Shown: positions 26,688 through 52,829, numbered from the stretch's first letter. The stretch: DNA of 64,000 nt from Conus ventricosus (GCA_018398815.1 CM031595.1:139088559-139152558); one strand, 5' to 3'. Made by a program: numbers and translations. The notes: generated by a model from the letters alone, not told the origin.

Positions 26688-27010
26688 CAGAAATGTCTGG
26701 GGGGCATCATTCTTGGGGTGCTCCTGCTGACAGTCACAGCAAAGCAGACTCTGGCTGGGGGCGGCCTCAGGGAAGTGGGGAGTCAGGTGACCGATGGATG
26801 GGAAGCAGCAGTCTTGGATCTCAACATCAGCGCAGTGGTTCCTCCACCTACACAAGTCGTGGAGGTGGTCATGGGAGTCGAGGCATGTCCTCTTCAGGAA
26901 TGTATATGTCATCAGGACCCTCTCACAGCAGCAGCATGATGAGTGGAAGTGGATTGTCACGACAGGACGCTCGTTTCAACATTGCAGCTATCACTGCTAG
27001 AAGATTGTAG
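1..27010 (+). CDS. SAFB: SAFB/SLTM-like nuclear RNA/chromatin-binding protein (5'-partial, 12 exons)
   Basis: Scaffold attachment factor B family: nuclear proteins that bind S/MAR DNA through an N-terminal SAP domain and RNA through one RRM, and act in transcription and splicing. Exons (plus): 1-73, 3550-3599, 12348-12439, 12998-13147, 16742-16889, 18708-18845, 22320-22423, 23072-23235, 23638-23748, 24108-24224, 25782-25930, 26691-27010. All junctions are GT-AG and all phases agree, giving about 538 codons. Order seen: Lys/Glu/Asp-rich linker; RRM with RNP2-like LWVSGL and RNP1-like CYGFVTM; Ser/Thr/Lys basic segment; Arg/Glu-rich predicted long helix; [14 protein letters not shown] segment; Gly/Ser/Arg tail ending at TAG. 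The RRM is very close to SAFB as I know it. The SAP domain and start codon must lie to the left of the window. Splitting SAFB1, SAFB2 and SLTM is vertebrate-specific, so only the family is called. Introns are large (up to 8.7 kb) and full of mobile elements. Confidence 0.93.
74..3549 (+). other. SAFB-like intron with simple repeats and small tandem duplications
   Basis: No exon recognised. A ~46-bp segment is tandemly duplicated at 465-568. A ~40-bp AT-rich segment is duplicated at 1410-1495. A looser ~110-bp pair lies at 1810-2010. CA-rich tracts lie at 2355-2465 and a CT/CCC-rich stretch at 3060-3180. A 21-bp tandem duplication at 2898-2935 sits in an open frame (2638-3258) that lacks any family signature and is taken as chance. 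Confidence 0.6.
3550..3599 (+). CDS. SAFB: SAFB-like exon b
   Basis: A 50-nt exon between acceptor ctctttcag and donor gtgagt. It completes the split Arg/Ser codon and encodes [16 protein letters not shown], ending phase 1. It is short and low-complexity, so support comes from the splice sites and phase continuity rather than homology. Confidence 0.7.
5513..5613. repeat. Tandem duplication, ~56-bp unit
   Basis: Two head-to-tail copies of a unit containing gtagcagattttgac and ending tttatgtggcag, nearly identical. They lie just left of the first zinc-finger element. Confidence 0.8.
5958..6241 (+). CDS. Small zinc-finger protein of ZnF-TIR element 2 (first exon)
   Basis: ATG at 5958 ([11 protein letters not shown]…) after aataaaa. 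About 95 residues: an acidic N-terminus, a WRWDWLNR motif, then [18 protein letters not shown] and a [11 protein letters not shown] segment. This gives C-x2-C-x(~16)-H with a basic end where a second His is expected (H…R/K), a degenerate BED/C2H2-like finger. The exon ends VLPG at a consensus donor gtaaga (about 6241). A consensus acceptor ttatcag at about 6635-6641 leads to CA GAG TAA, giving a two-exon protein of about 97 aa. The function is unknown; a DNA-binding or chromatin-tethering role for the element is inference. Close relatives sit in three sister elements in this window, including the same WxWDWL motif at 30950. Confidence 0.6.
6249..6601. repeat. (TC)n-rich simple repeat
   Basis: About 350 bp of TC/TTC/CCCC pyrimidine tract on the plus strand. 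It forms most of the inferred intron of the zinc-finger gene in element 2. Long Arg/Glu open frames on the minus strand here are repeat artefacts. Confidence 0.97.
8022..8105. repeat. Tandem duplication unit 1 (unit 2 resumes at 12276)
   Basis: The ~80-bp sequence beginning aggagtgatccaatcaac and containing gtagtgtgtact and acaagtgaatgtattt is repeated at 12278-12345. The second copy is interrupted after aggag by the element at 8106-12275. Confidence 0.8.
9339..9363. repeat. Poly-G tract (~25 bp)
   Basis: Uninterrupted G run on the plus strand, with a matching C run at 9472-9483. It may be length-unreliable in the assembly. Confidence 0.95.
9983..10400. repeat. Three-copy ~150-bp tandem repeat, each starting with (CA)n
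   Basis: Three units, each of (CA)n, then gatatcrcacaatgatgaa-like, gggaaatttacat, atgcactcatagtt, aagtggtcct, atgccatgcttt and a T-run. Starts are near 9983, 10133 and 10276. The CA tract lengths differ between units. Confidence 0.85.
10480..10830. repeat. Short repeats of gtgggtgg-N-gtcaccca
   Basis: The dyad TGGGTGG..GTCACCCA recurs near 10661, 10722 and 10784, with a weaker version at 10480. Each is followed by related sequence (tataggccayag). Each copy can form a 7-bp hairpin. Confidence 0.7.
12348..12439 (+). CDS. SAFB: SAFB-like exon c: RRM first half
   Basis: Encodes [20 protein letters not shown] and the following LFGKYGK, which is RNP2 and helix 1 of the SAFB RRM. The acceptor is ttcttag at 12341-12347; a second in-frame AG three bases later (NAGNAG) could drop one Ala. 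Donor gtaact, phase 0. The exon follows the 4.2-kb transposon at 8106-12275 by only about 70 bp. Confidence 0.93.
12998..13147 (+). CDS. SAFB: SAFB-like exon d: RRM second half
   Basis: 150 nt, phase 0 on both sides. It encodes [20 protein letters not shown] and continues through RNP1 to HGKMISVER, the most conserved stretch of SAFB. Acceptor tcatttag, donor gtgagt. This exon gives the family identification. Confidence 0.96.
13148..14464 (+). other. SAFB-like intron, no gene seen
   Basis: AT-rich intron with a poly-G tract at 13807-13834 and no recognised coding or mobile sequence until the element that starts at 14465. Confidence 0.6.
14668..14910 (+). pseudogene. Decayed zinc-finger ORF of ZnF-TIR element 4
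   Basis: The readable part includes [20 protein letters not shown] then [15 protein letters not shown]. The C-x2-C half and the FGSRGF motif shared with element 3 are present. The downstream D-H-x-K…H half is replaced by unrelated sequence, and the upstream part is in another frame. It is probably non-functional. Confidence 0.55.
15709..16119. repeat. 43-bp inverted repeat pair around C/CA-rich core
   Basis: The left arm 15709-15751 (aaaagaacaaatgacatc…) and right arm 16077-16119 are inverted with about two mismatches. The core is CCCCAC/CACACA-rich with G runs near 16025-16075. A hammerhead-like motif follows the right arm (16136-16162), so this may be a Penelope-like element remnant. Confidence 0.7.
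16136..16162 (+). other. Degenerate hammerhead-ribozyme-like motif (Penelope-like)
   Basis: CTGACAA, then a stem GGGTC-TAAG-GGCCC, then AAAAGC, resembling the CUGANGA–stem II–GAAA core common in Penelope-like elements. Core residues are altered (A for G in GAAA), so it is probably inactive. Confidence 0.4.
16742..16889 (+). CDS. SAFB: SAFB-like exon e: Ser/Thr/Lys linker
   Basis: After acceptor tttgtgcag, phase 0, it encodes [20 protein letters not shown] and a [15 protein letters not shown] end, then donor gtaatc. It is a basic, disordered linker after the RRM. The right end of a zinc-finger transposon (16643) lies just 98 bp upstream of this exon, close to the branch-point region. Confidence 0.85.
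16890..17322 (+). other. SAFB-like intron, no gene seen
   Basis: AT-rich intronic sequence between exon e and the mariner relic; nothing recognised. Confidence 0.6.
17325..18290 (-). pseudogene. Mariner-family transposase relic
   Basis: On the minus strand, disrupted frames read in mariner order. An N-terminal stretch near 18080-18190 resembles the target helix-turn-helix (…KIQQELGLEYSSV…). It is followed near 17550 by [10 protein letters not shown] (family APCDFFLFP-K), then [13 protein letters not shown] and a shifted GGYFEKM. The outer end 17325-17345 (acaagggtggttcaataagt) looks like a mariner terminal repeat. Many stops and frameshifts; the other terminal repeat is not seen. It sits in SAFB intron e-f, antisense. 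Confidence 0.7.
18523..18620. repeat. ~50-bp tandem duplication upstream of exon f
   Basis: The unit tctcagactttattataaag…atttctgcagctt occurs twice (about 18528-18577, 18578-18620). Each copy carries a strong-looking acceptor (tttctgcag), and neither leads into the exon f frame. Confidence 0.8.
18708..18845 (+). CDS. SAFB: SAFB-like exon f: Lys/Asp-rich segment
   Basis: 138 nt encoding [20 protein letters not shown] followed by [24 protein letters not shown] sequence; donor gttggt. The acceptor (gttaaag) has a poor polypyrimidine tract, but upstream AGs in the region put a stop in frame, so this is the only acceptor that keeps the frame. Confidence 0.8.
19483..20425 (+). mobile_element. ZnF-TIR element 3 (943 bp, TSD ctaact)
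   Basis: Left CAAGGATGAGAACAG (19483-19497) and right CTGTTCTCATCCCTG (20411-20425) are 15-bp TIRs with one mismatch. Both are flanked by ctaact (19477-19482; 20426-20431). The left subterminal array has TCCGCCG/CCGCCGT words between 19498 and 19556. A CCCCAGACCCCC block precedes the right end. It encodes a small zinc-finger ORF (19776-19976). It is the shortest family member, in SAFB intron f-g, sense orientation. Confidence 0.88.
19776..19976 (+). CDS. Small zinc-finger ORF of ZnF-TIR element 3
   Basis: A 66-aa frame if TTG-like or upstream starts are ignored; [10 protein letters not shown]… at the listed start, likely 5'-incomplete. It contains [20 protein letters not shown], then [12 protein letters not shown]-x2-C-x(~17)-H-x(3-5)-H, a complete finger. 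It ends AALKNN-TAA. The FGSRGF core is shared with element 4, and the overall plan with elements 1 and 2. Function unknown; see the family finding. Confidence 0.55.
   Translation: MERKLARGRGVFGSRVRDSICKSSDEQALCLACNKKISFGSRGFITIADHMKHLVHRQRVAALKNN
20431..21160 (+). other. SAFB-like intron, no gene seen
   Basis: Intronic sequence with a (CA)n tract at 20801-20832. An 87-bp-scale ORF at 20911-21120 has no recognisable family. Confidence 0.5.
21165..21639 (-). mobile_element. piggyBac-like 5' end with decayed transposase N-terminus
   Basis: Read on the minus strand from TTAA at 21635-21638: ccaatgcctaccgg resembles a piggyBac terminal repeat. An ATG at about 21394 starts [12 protein letters not shown], then an acidic stretch including [10 protein letters not shown] and [11 protein letters not shown], as in piggyBac-derived N-termini. 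Three in-frame stops interrupt it, and the catalytic domain is absent. Coordinates of the inner end are uncertain. Confidence 0.45.
21640..22319 (+). other. SAFB-like intron, no gene seen
   Basis: No recognised feature apart from the acceptor of exon g. Confidence 0.5.
22320..22423 (+). CDS. SAFB: SAFB-like exon g: Arg/Ser segment
   Basis: Strong acceptor tctcttgcag. It encodes [20 protein letters not shown] and ends ILSFEKIR, donor gtaaat, phase 0. The RS/RD dipeptides and LSFEKIR are typical of the SAFB region before the long charged helix. Confidence 0.92.
23072..23235 (+). CDS. SAFB: SAFB-like exon h: R/E-rich helix
   Basis: Acceptor tattattacag. It encodes [20 protein letters not shown] and further Arg/Glu/Lys heptad-like sequence; donor gtaaca, phase 2. 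This is the RE/ER-rich single helix or coiled coil used for protein-protein contacts in the family. Confidence 0.93.
23392..23518. repeat. ~65-bp tandem duplication in SAFB intron h-i
   Basis: Two diverged copies of cctttcctcttccggttt…atcctgaagct…ttcaaagat. Confidence 0.75.
23638..23748 (+). CDS. SAFB: SAFB-like exon i: R/E-rich helix, continued
   Basis: Acceptor tttattacag. It encodes [20 protein letters not shown] and [17 protein letters not shown]; donor gtgaga, phase 2. It continues the charged helix. Confidence 0.93.
24108..24224 (+). CDS. SAFB: SAFB-like exon j: PPP/YW motif
   Basis: Acceptor tttatcttcag. It encodes [20 protein letters not shown], then [18 protein letters not shown]; donor gtgaga, phase 2. 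The aromatic DYW motif after the charged helix corresponds to the conserved RxxxYW region of SAFB proteins. Confidence 0.92.
24480..25075. repeat. Diverged minisatellite, unit ~70-75 bp, about 7-8 copies
   Basis: Recurring words ggatagagactagcac, agatcaccaacacc and ttgtgagagggttggg in the same order at roughly 70-bp steps through SAFB intron j-k. Copies differ substantially, so it is old. Confidence 0.75.
25782..25930 (+). CDS. SAFB: SAFB-like exon k: Arg/Asp/Gly-rich
   Basis: Acceptor taattttccag. It encodes [20 protein letters not shown] and ends in [10 protein letters not shown]; donor gtaagc, phase 1. It is the start of the RG/RS-rich C-terminal region. Confidence 0.9.
26651..26687. repeat. 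Poly-T tract forming the last SAFB acceptor
   Basis: About 37 consecutive T directly before CAG at 26688-26690. Confidence 0.97.
26691..27010 (+). CDS. SAFB: SAFB-like terminal exon: Gly/Ser-rich tail
   Basis: Follows an extreme T-tract acceptor (about 37 T then cag). It encodes a Gly/Ser/His/Met tail ending [18 protein letters not shown], stop TAG at 27008-27010. The DARF..AA..ARR end is reminiscent of SAFB/SLTM C-termini. AATAAA lies 9 bp after the stop, with others further on. Confidence 0.92.
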
Positions 27011-28210
27011 CAGTGTGCGGAATAAACAATTTTACAGCAGGGACCTTTGTAGGAATTGTCTTGTCCCCAGAAGATCAGTGTGAACTGTTAAAATTGGTGC
27101 TTGATAAATTCATCATACTTTTCAGTTTCCTAGTGTTCAACATCTTTATTGTATTCTGTTCAAGTGAATTTCTGTTGTCACTGTTTCATCTCGTTTAGTG
27201 TTGTTAAGGTTATAGTGCTATTATACTTTAGTCGATCAGTTTTATTGGGTCAGTTTTCAGATTAGAACTCGTAAGTGAATTGGCTTATTGTCTGTGTGTT
27301 TAGAGTGTTTAAATTGGCTTTGCTAAACTGTTTTTGACATGTTCAATAGTTACTCCTGTTTTGTGGATGAATTGAGGAAATAAGCTGCCCAAAAATTTTT
27401 GTTCTTGTCTTTTTTTTTCTTTTTTTTTAATTGAAGTAATTGGCAATATTTCTGCCTCATTTGCAGGCAACATCATCTGTCAGAAAGCAGTTTGAAAGCA
27501 GATCAAGCAAAATGTTGTGATGGAAAAGTCTTGTATTTGTAAAAGTATGTGCAATTGCAGGGATCAAATAAGTTTTAGAAGTACAAAATGAAGTCTCGCA
27601 TAAGAGCATTTACTTCGTTCTTTGGACAGGAATGAATACAGTGAAGACTCTGGTGTTGTAGTAACTCCTCATAGACTAATTTTGAGAGTGAAAAAGTATG
27701 ACAAGAATTTGTTTTTAATTGCTGAATGGCAAAGGTTTTCATGTTCAGATCATTTATTTTTGTTACAAAGATTTTTCTTATCATTGAATGGCTTGTTGAA
27801 TGGTGGTATACACAGTAACCATTAATACCTAATCTGCGATGATTAAAAGAAGACAGACTTGGTCACTTTTCTTATATCGGATATTTTTCATGGTGTCATC
27901 TCATAAAGTGTGCCAAGTAATTTATTTTCATATATGATTTAACCTTCCTTACCTGCCCTAGAGGCAACTCTTCAGTGAGTGATTATAGCCTGATCTTGTT
28001 GCGTATGATAGTGTTACGTTATTCTACTAAAAATGGACTTTTATACAGCACTTTACAATACATACAAAATGCGATGATAGTAAGAACATAATAGATTATA
28101 CAGCTTGCATTTAGTTTAAAACATACGACATATTTCCATCGTTTCATTCTTAAAAACATGTTGAAATGCACTGATTACTGTGTTAGATTAGTAGTGCTTA
28201 TCAATAAATT
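27011..28210 (+). other. SAFB: Probable SAFB-like 3' UTR and downstream flank
   Basis: AT-rich, no coding signal. AATAAA-type signals occur near 27021 and 28204, so the UTR may be very short or about 1.2 kb. No other structure seen. Confidence 0.45.
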
Positions 28211-28216
28211 ATTCAA

Positions 28217-28622
28217 GGGGCCGGATAGCTCAGTTGGTAGAGCGCCGGACTCGTGATCCTGGGGTTGCGGGTTCGAATTTCGGTATAGGGGGATTTTTCC
28301 CCGGAGTTAACATTGGTTCTGACTCCATTCCCCATATAGTCCTTCGAATGAGACTATAAACCGAGGTTCCGTGTGTGAACGCACGCATAACATCTTGCAC
28401 ACACGTAAAATCCCATCACCAACTTTCGGAAGAGAAGGCCAGTTTGGCCGTTGGTATGGATGACACGTGACACATAGCATGCACCTTCCCTGAAGATGGA
28501 GTATGGCTGCCTTAATGGCGGGATAAAAAAGGGTCATACACACAAAACTCCACTGCCTGGCTATACAGGGAGTGTCCGCAGGAGTATCAGCCTGCGTACG
28601 CAGAAAGAAAAAGAAAAAAATA
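28217..28622 (+). mobile_element. tRNA-derived SINE (~405 bp)
   Basis: The head (28217-28290) is tRNA-like, with A box tagctcagttggtagagc, an anticodon-arm region ctcgtga and B box gggttcgaatt. A conserved body (gactataaaccgaggttccg…) follows. The tail gtgtccgcaggagtatcagcc…cagaaagaaaaag ends in an A-rich run. A possible 8-bp target duplication is attattca on each side. The acceptor stem does not pair, so it is not a tRNA gene. The tail recurs at 61075-61222. Confidence 0.85.
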
Positions 28623-30655
28623 CATTATTCACATATTCCTGTGCACACACACGCACACACATATAAAATCATTGAAAGCCACACACTACATGTAAAAATC
28701 AGTTGTGCTAATTGATACAGCATTAAAGCGCGCACACATGCACACACATGCGTGCACACGCGCACTTCCTGAAATTCCTTTTCACACCTGCCCAAACATA
28801 TGCAAATTCATGCAGATACACACACCCCTGCCTACAAACTAACACAGGTGTGCAGGCACTTACAAATTGTAAATTGAGAAAATTCAAGGAAAATTGTTTA
28901 AAGGTTTGCCTGAAAAAAGGGTTTACGAGTTCAATTAGTAGGCAGGAAGACGGGAGCAATGACAGAAAGAAAAGGCAGTGTATTCCAGAATTGTTTGGCC
29001 AAGGCACAAATAGTACATCCACTGTGTTGTCTAGTTTTGTACATAGTTGGTTTATAAAGTATTCTATTCTTAGCTGAAGAGTGAAGACTTCTGGATGGAG
29101 TGGAGCTTTGAAGTAGCTTAAACAAATTCAGAGAAACATCTGGATAAATATGTCAATTGTTGTTTAGTAAAGTAATTCTGTTCATTAGTTATGATGGAAT
29201 TTTCGTAGAAAAATTCTGACAGTTTAGTGTCTAGGTTGCAAAGAGAAATTGATTTCAAAGTGTAGGTATTCATGTGCATATATAGATTCATGTGCATAGA
29301 AATACAGGTTGCTCCCTGACCCCCACCTCTCCTATCTCCCTGTCTCCCCATTGTCATTGTGAATTCTTTTTCAGGATTGTGGAAACAGCTGTTTGTGAAT
29401 TTATTTGTTTCACATGCATTCGCAAGGAGATTGTTCCTTGTGTGCTTTCAAGTACATGAATGTGTGTGTGTTGTAGTTTTTTGATAGGAAATCTTAAAAC
29501 CTGAATTCAGGCAATGTCGTAGAGATTTGTGTGGGCAGGCAAGCTGAAGAAAAAGCTATGCTAGAAAGATGCACTTTCATGCATATTTATCTGCATCACT
29601 TCAGTTCTGCCCAATAGGATTGGTCCACAAAAATCTTCAGCCAAAGTATTGTAAAGTGCTAGCACTTCTCTGTAGGTTGTGACCAGTGGTAAGAAAAACT
29701 TCTTTGTAATTATGTGGAAATGAATGGATAAAACAAAAGACATTGAAAAAAGGTTGTAAACTGGAATGGTACACGTACTGCATGGAAAAACAACACCAGC
29801 TCAGCACTGTGCCTTGTTAACTTATATTCTTAGTGGTGAGGTGAATGAGGTAAGATCTTTCAAAATGTGTTCACACATTCATTCCAATTCACCACAGGTA
29901 TATGTTGTGATGTGTAATTACAAGAGCAGTTTAATGTGTTGGTGCCATGTTTGAGATTCATAACTGTTATCACTACTGTGACATCTGGCAGATCAATGAG
30001 AATCTAAAGTGGACAGAAAGTGATGTCAAAACTCCAGTTCTCTCTTGGTCTTCTGTTTTTGTTGTTGTTTAATTCTGTCGGTCTGTTACCAGTGTACAAG
30101 GTTCAAACACTTGATCCCTTTGGCAAAGTTATTGGATTCTTTCTTCTCTATTTGATTCCGATGGTTTGGGTTATGTTTAACCCAGGATGACACGTACTGT
30201 TCTCGTTTCTGTCAGTGAATAAATGTTGGCAAATATACAGTTGTGTTTTGTGAGGTATTGAGAATGTAGGTGTGCAAACAGTGCAACTGTTGTTGGTTTT
30301 TTTTTCTAAATGTTTGTCATGTCTGATCACATCAGAATAAGTGTGGACAGGTTCAGTTGGTATTGTACTTGACTTTCGCATTTAATTTCAGATCTGTACA
30401 AAGAATGTTTCTTGCATGATCTGGCAGTCATGTTTAATACTCTTGATATTAAAATTGTTTCAAGTATCATTTGATCAAACAAAAAAAGTGCATTAGGATG
30501 GGCTAAAGATACCAGTTGAAAAACAAAATGTTTGATTATACCAGTGGATTTCAATAATAATTGTGTTTTACTAAACTGGCTTCGTCGCCAACTTTTAGAC
30601 ATTTCCAGTGTGTGTGTATGCATTGTCTTGTTGGCTGGTGTCAGCACTGGGCTTG
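28623..30655. other. Intergenic, no gene seen
   Basis: CA/CACG-rich short tracts at 28640-28770. Open frames here have no family signature. Confidence 0.5.
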
Positions 30656-30879
30656 TACATTCAGGGGTGGGATTTTTCCGCGGATCCGCGGATTTCCGCG
30701 GTAGTTCCATGTTCGTTCCGCGTAACAGCGTATCAGTTCCGCGGAGGCGATCTGTGATTCTCATTCATGTCTTCAAAAATATCCGGTGTCATTTATCCAC
30801 AAACTGTTCGACATTCTTAAACGGCTTGGATTCGCAGTCAACTTGGTAACTTTCTCCTTCCGGTTTTGCGATCTTCAAA

Positions 30880-31200
30880 ATGGCGGCATGTCGAAGAGAC
30901 GTCGTTTCACGCGGACAAAATGTTTCCTGCGACAGTTCTTTGAAGAACAAGTGGAAGTGGGACTGGTTGGAGAGTAAGGTGGATGATGATGAAGTGATAG
31001 ACCAGTTCATTGCCAAATTTAATGCCTGTGGCCTTGCTTACTGCAATCTTTGCCGAGTGCAAATAAATTACAGTTCACGCGGAAAAGTTGTTTTGGTGGA
31101 TCACATTAAAAGCGACAAGCACAAGACAGCTCTGGATCAGCGGACAAAATTAATGCAAGATGTCCAGCTCCACACTTGGGAGCTGGACATCTTGCATTAA
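30880..31200 (+). CDS. Small zinc-finger protein of ZnF-TIR element 1
   Basis: A 106-aa uninterrupted ORF starting MAACRRDVVSRGQ. Domains in order: NKWKWDWLE motif (about residues 23-31); an acidic hinge (DDDEVIDQF); a finger GLAYCNLCRVQINYSSRGKV (about 48-67) followed by LVDHIKSDKHKTAL. This is C-x2-C-x(16)-H-x(5)-H, BED/C2H2-like. The final ~18 residues are encoded by the left arm, loop and right arm of a perfect hairpin, so the C-terminus was probably remodelled when the palindrome formed. The WxWDWL block is shared with element 2. I do not recognise a named family; a role in element DNA binding is inference. Confidence 0.6.
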   Translation: MAACRRDVVSRGQNVSCDSSLKNKWKWDWLESKVDDDEVIDQFIAKFNACGLAYCNLCRVQINYSSRGKVVLVDHIKSDKHKTALDQRTKLMQDVQLHTWELDILH

Positions 31201-31206
31201 TTTTGT
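31144..31206. repeat. Perfect 27-bp inverted repeat, 9-nt loop
   Basis: Arms 31144-31170 and 31180-31206 are exact reverse complements (acaaaattaatgcaagatg… and its inverse), loop cacacttgg. It overlaps the 3' end of the zinc-finger ORF. Confidence 0.97.
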
Positions 31207-31325
31207 GTGCCATTAGGTTGAAAAGGAACTCCTCATCTACACTTGGTCCAAGTTGTGAAAGATAGTAAGTATTTAGTCTAGTTGATTTTTTATAGCTTTT
31301 TGTGTTAAAAAAAGAAAAAGAAAAG

Positions 31326-31998
31326 GTAAACAAGTGGGGTAACGTTTGCTCCCATAAGAAAACCTGACACAGAGTAACTTTTATTCAAGACTGGTACAGC
31401 CTTTTAAACTTGAATAAAGTCAGACAAATACATAGACAAACAATCTAATAGTGGGGGGAAAAAACAAGCGCAGGCCAACAACTGAACTGTCCTCATAATA
31501 ATGACTTGGCAAAGATTTGGACTTAAGGAGGGGGCAGTTTGAAGATGGAGAAACTGGGAACATGAAATTAAGAAAATATATTACAGATATGAAAACTCTT
31601 CAGTAGCTGCACAAGGGAACCATCGCAATCCCTTTTGAAGGCAGATATATTTGCCTTTTTTATACAAATATATCTGCCTTCAAAAGGGATTGCAATGGTT
31701 CCCTTGTGCAGCTACTCAAGAGTTTTCATATCTGTAATATATTTTCTTAATTTCATGTTCCCAGTTTCTCCATCTTCGAACTGCCCCCCCCCCCTCCTTA
31801 AGTCCAAATCTTTGCCAAGTCATTATTGTGAGGACAAATCAGTTGTTGGCCTGCGCTTGTTTTTTCCCCCCACTATTAGATTGTTCATCTATGTATTTGT
31901 CTGACTTTATTCAAGTTTAAAAGGCTGTGCCAGTCTTGAATAAAAGTTACTCTGTGTCAGGTTTTCTTATGGGAGCAAACGTTACCCCACTTGTTTAC
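31326..31998. repeat. Near-perfect ~673-bp palindrome (arms ~330 bp)
   Basis: The left arm runs from gtaaacaagtgggg to ggcagatatattt (about 31326-31652). The right arm is its reverse complement (about 31666-31998), with a ~13-nt centre. A few substitutions and homopolymer indels separate the arms (for example accatcgc versus gcaatggt), so they have diverged slightly. Confidence 0.96.
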
Positions 31999-32335
31999 TG
32001 TTTATTGTTTACTGTTCCCTGCCTCACTTCATTTCCAGTTTTAAAAAAAACAAACAAACAAACAAACAAAAACAATATTGGCTTTTTCCTTTAAAATTTG
32101 TTAATTTCAGTCTCAAAATGCACCAGATTGCACAGAATTGAATGTAGCAACCCAAAATTTTCCGGGGGCATGCCCCCGGACCCCCCTAGACTGTTTCCTC
32201 TTTTTTCCTTTATGGAGAGTCCCACCCCTGACATTTGATTCTGAACAGCAGAATCATCTGGCATCTAGGACAAAGCAAGTTGTGTTTGGGCATGTGTAAG
32301 AAAGTTCGAGAGTGGACAGTTTTCAACCATTCAGA

Positions 32336-32494
32336 AGAAAGCAGTGAAAGAGATGGCTCACATCAAACTAAACTCTCATCGAGACATTGATAAAAAAAAA
32401 ATAAATAAAAAAAAAGTGGCTCACATCAAACTAAACTCTCGAGACATTGATTAAAAAAAAAAAAAGTTTTTTTTTTTTTTGGGGGGGGGGGGGG
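32336..32494. repeat. ~50-bp duplication plus A/T/G homopolymers
   Basis: tggctcacatcaaactaaac…gagacattgat occurs twice, separated by A-rich sequence, then A, T and G runs to 32494. Confidence 0.85.
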
Positions 32495-33051
32495 TGATTC
32501 TTTGCATGTTTTTTTTTATTTTGGATAGTTATTTCTCAAGGAAAAATCGTGCAACTGGACAAGGAAAAATATAAATCAAAACCACTTTGACAATGCTTTT
32601 ATTATGACAATAGAGAAGTATTTGACAGGTTTCAGAATGCCAACCCATTAGCGCACTAATAATATTGATTGATAGATTTTGTCAATATTTATCTAAAAAA
32701 AACAATGCTGTTTTTAAATCCAGAATTATGTACCACAAATATGTCTCCTACAGACATCCCAAACAAAACTTGAGTTCCCTTCATGAAATTGATATCCTGA
32801 CCATCAAATCATTCTTTTTTTTCTTTTTCTTTTTCTTTTCCATCAGCTCCCTGTTTTGCTGAACAAGAGAAACTACAATGTAAGGGGGGGGGGGGGGGTA
32901 GGCATTAGTAAACTCGAAGCTGGCTCGGATCCTTTCCGCTTCCAAAATTTCCTTGTTGGAGTAGTTTCTTGGGTAGAATCAAACTGAAGGGAAAACGTGA
33001 GTACAACAAAACTAAACAGGACGTAATGGGATGAAGATTTACTTGCAGCAA

Positions 33052-52760
<19,709 letters not shown>

Positions 52761-52829
52761 TTTAAGGAATCTGCTCCACTGATAATAGTTAAAAGAAAAA
52801 ATAAACTCAACAATCGTCGCCAGCAACTT

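Larger units (their letters stand above)
30662..32230 (+). mobile_element. ZnF-TIR element 1 (1569 bp, TSD acatt) with long palindrome
   Basis: Left CAGGGGTGGGA (30662-30672) and right TCCCACCCCTG (32220-32230) are perfect 11-bp TIRs, flanked by acatt (30657-30661; 32231-32235). The left subterminal array is three CCGCGG words (30679-30701). The right side has a gggggcatgccccc dyad. It encodes the best-preserved zinc-finger ORF (30880-31200), followed by a perfect 27-bp hairpin and a ~670-bp near-perfect palindrome. It lies in the SAFB/tektin-4 convergent intergenic region. Confidence 0.85.

Noticed and set aside
28217..28290. tRNA gene (and the similar sequence at 50838)
   Set aside because: A and B boxes are present but the acceptor arms do not pair, and SINE body sequence follows; these are SINE heads.
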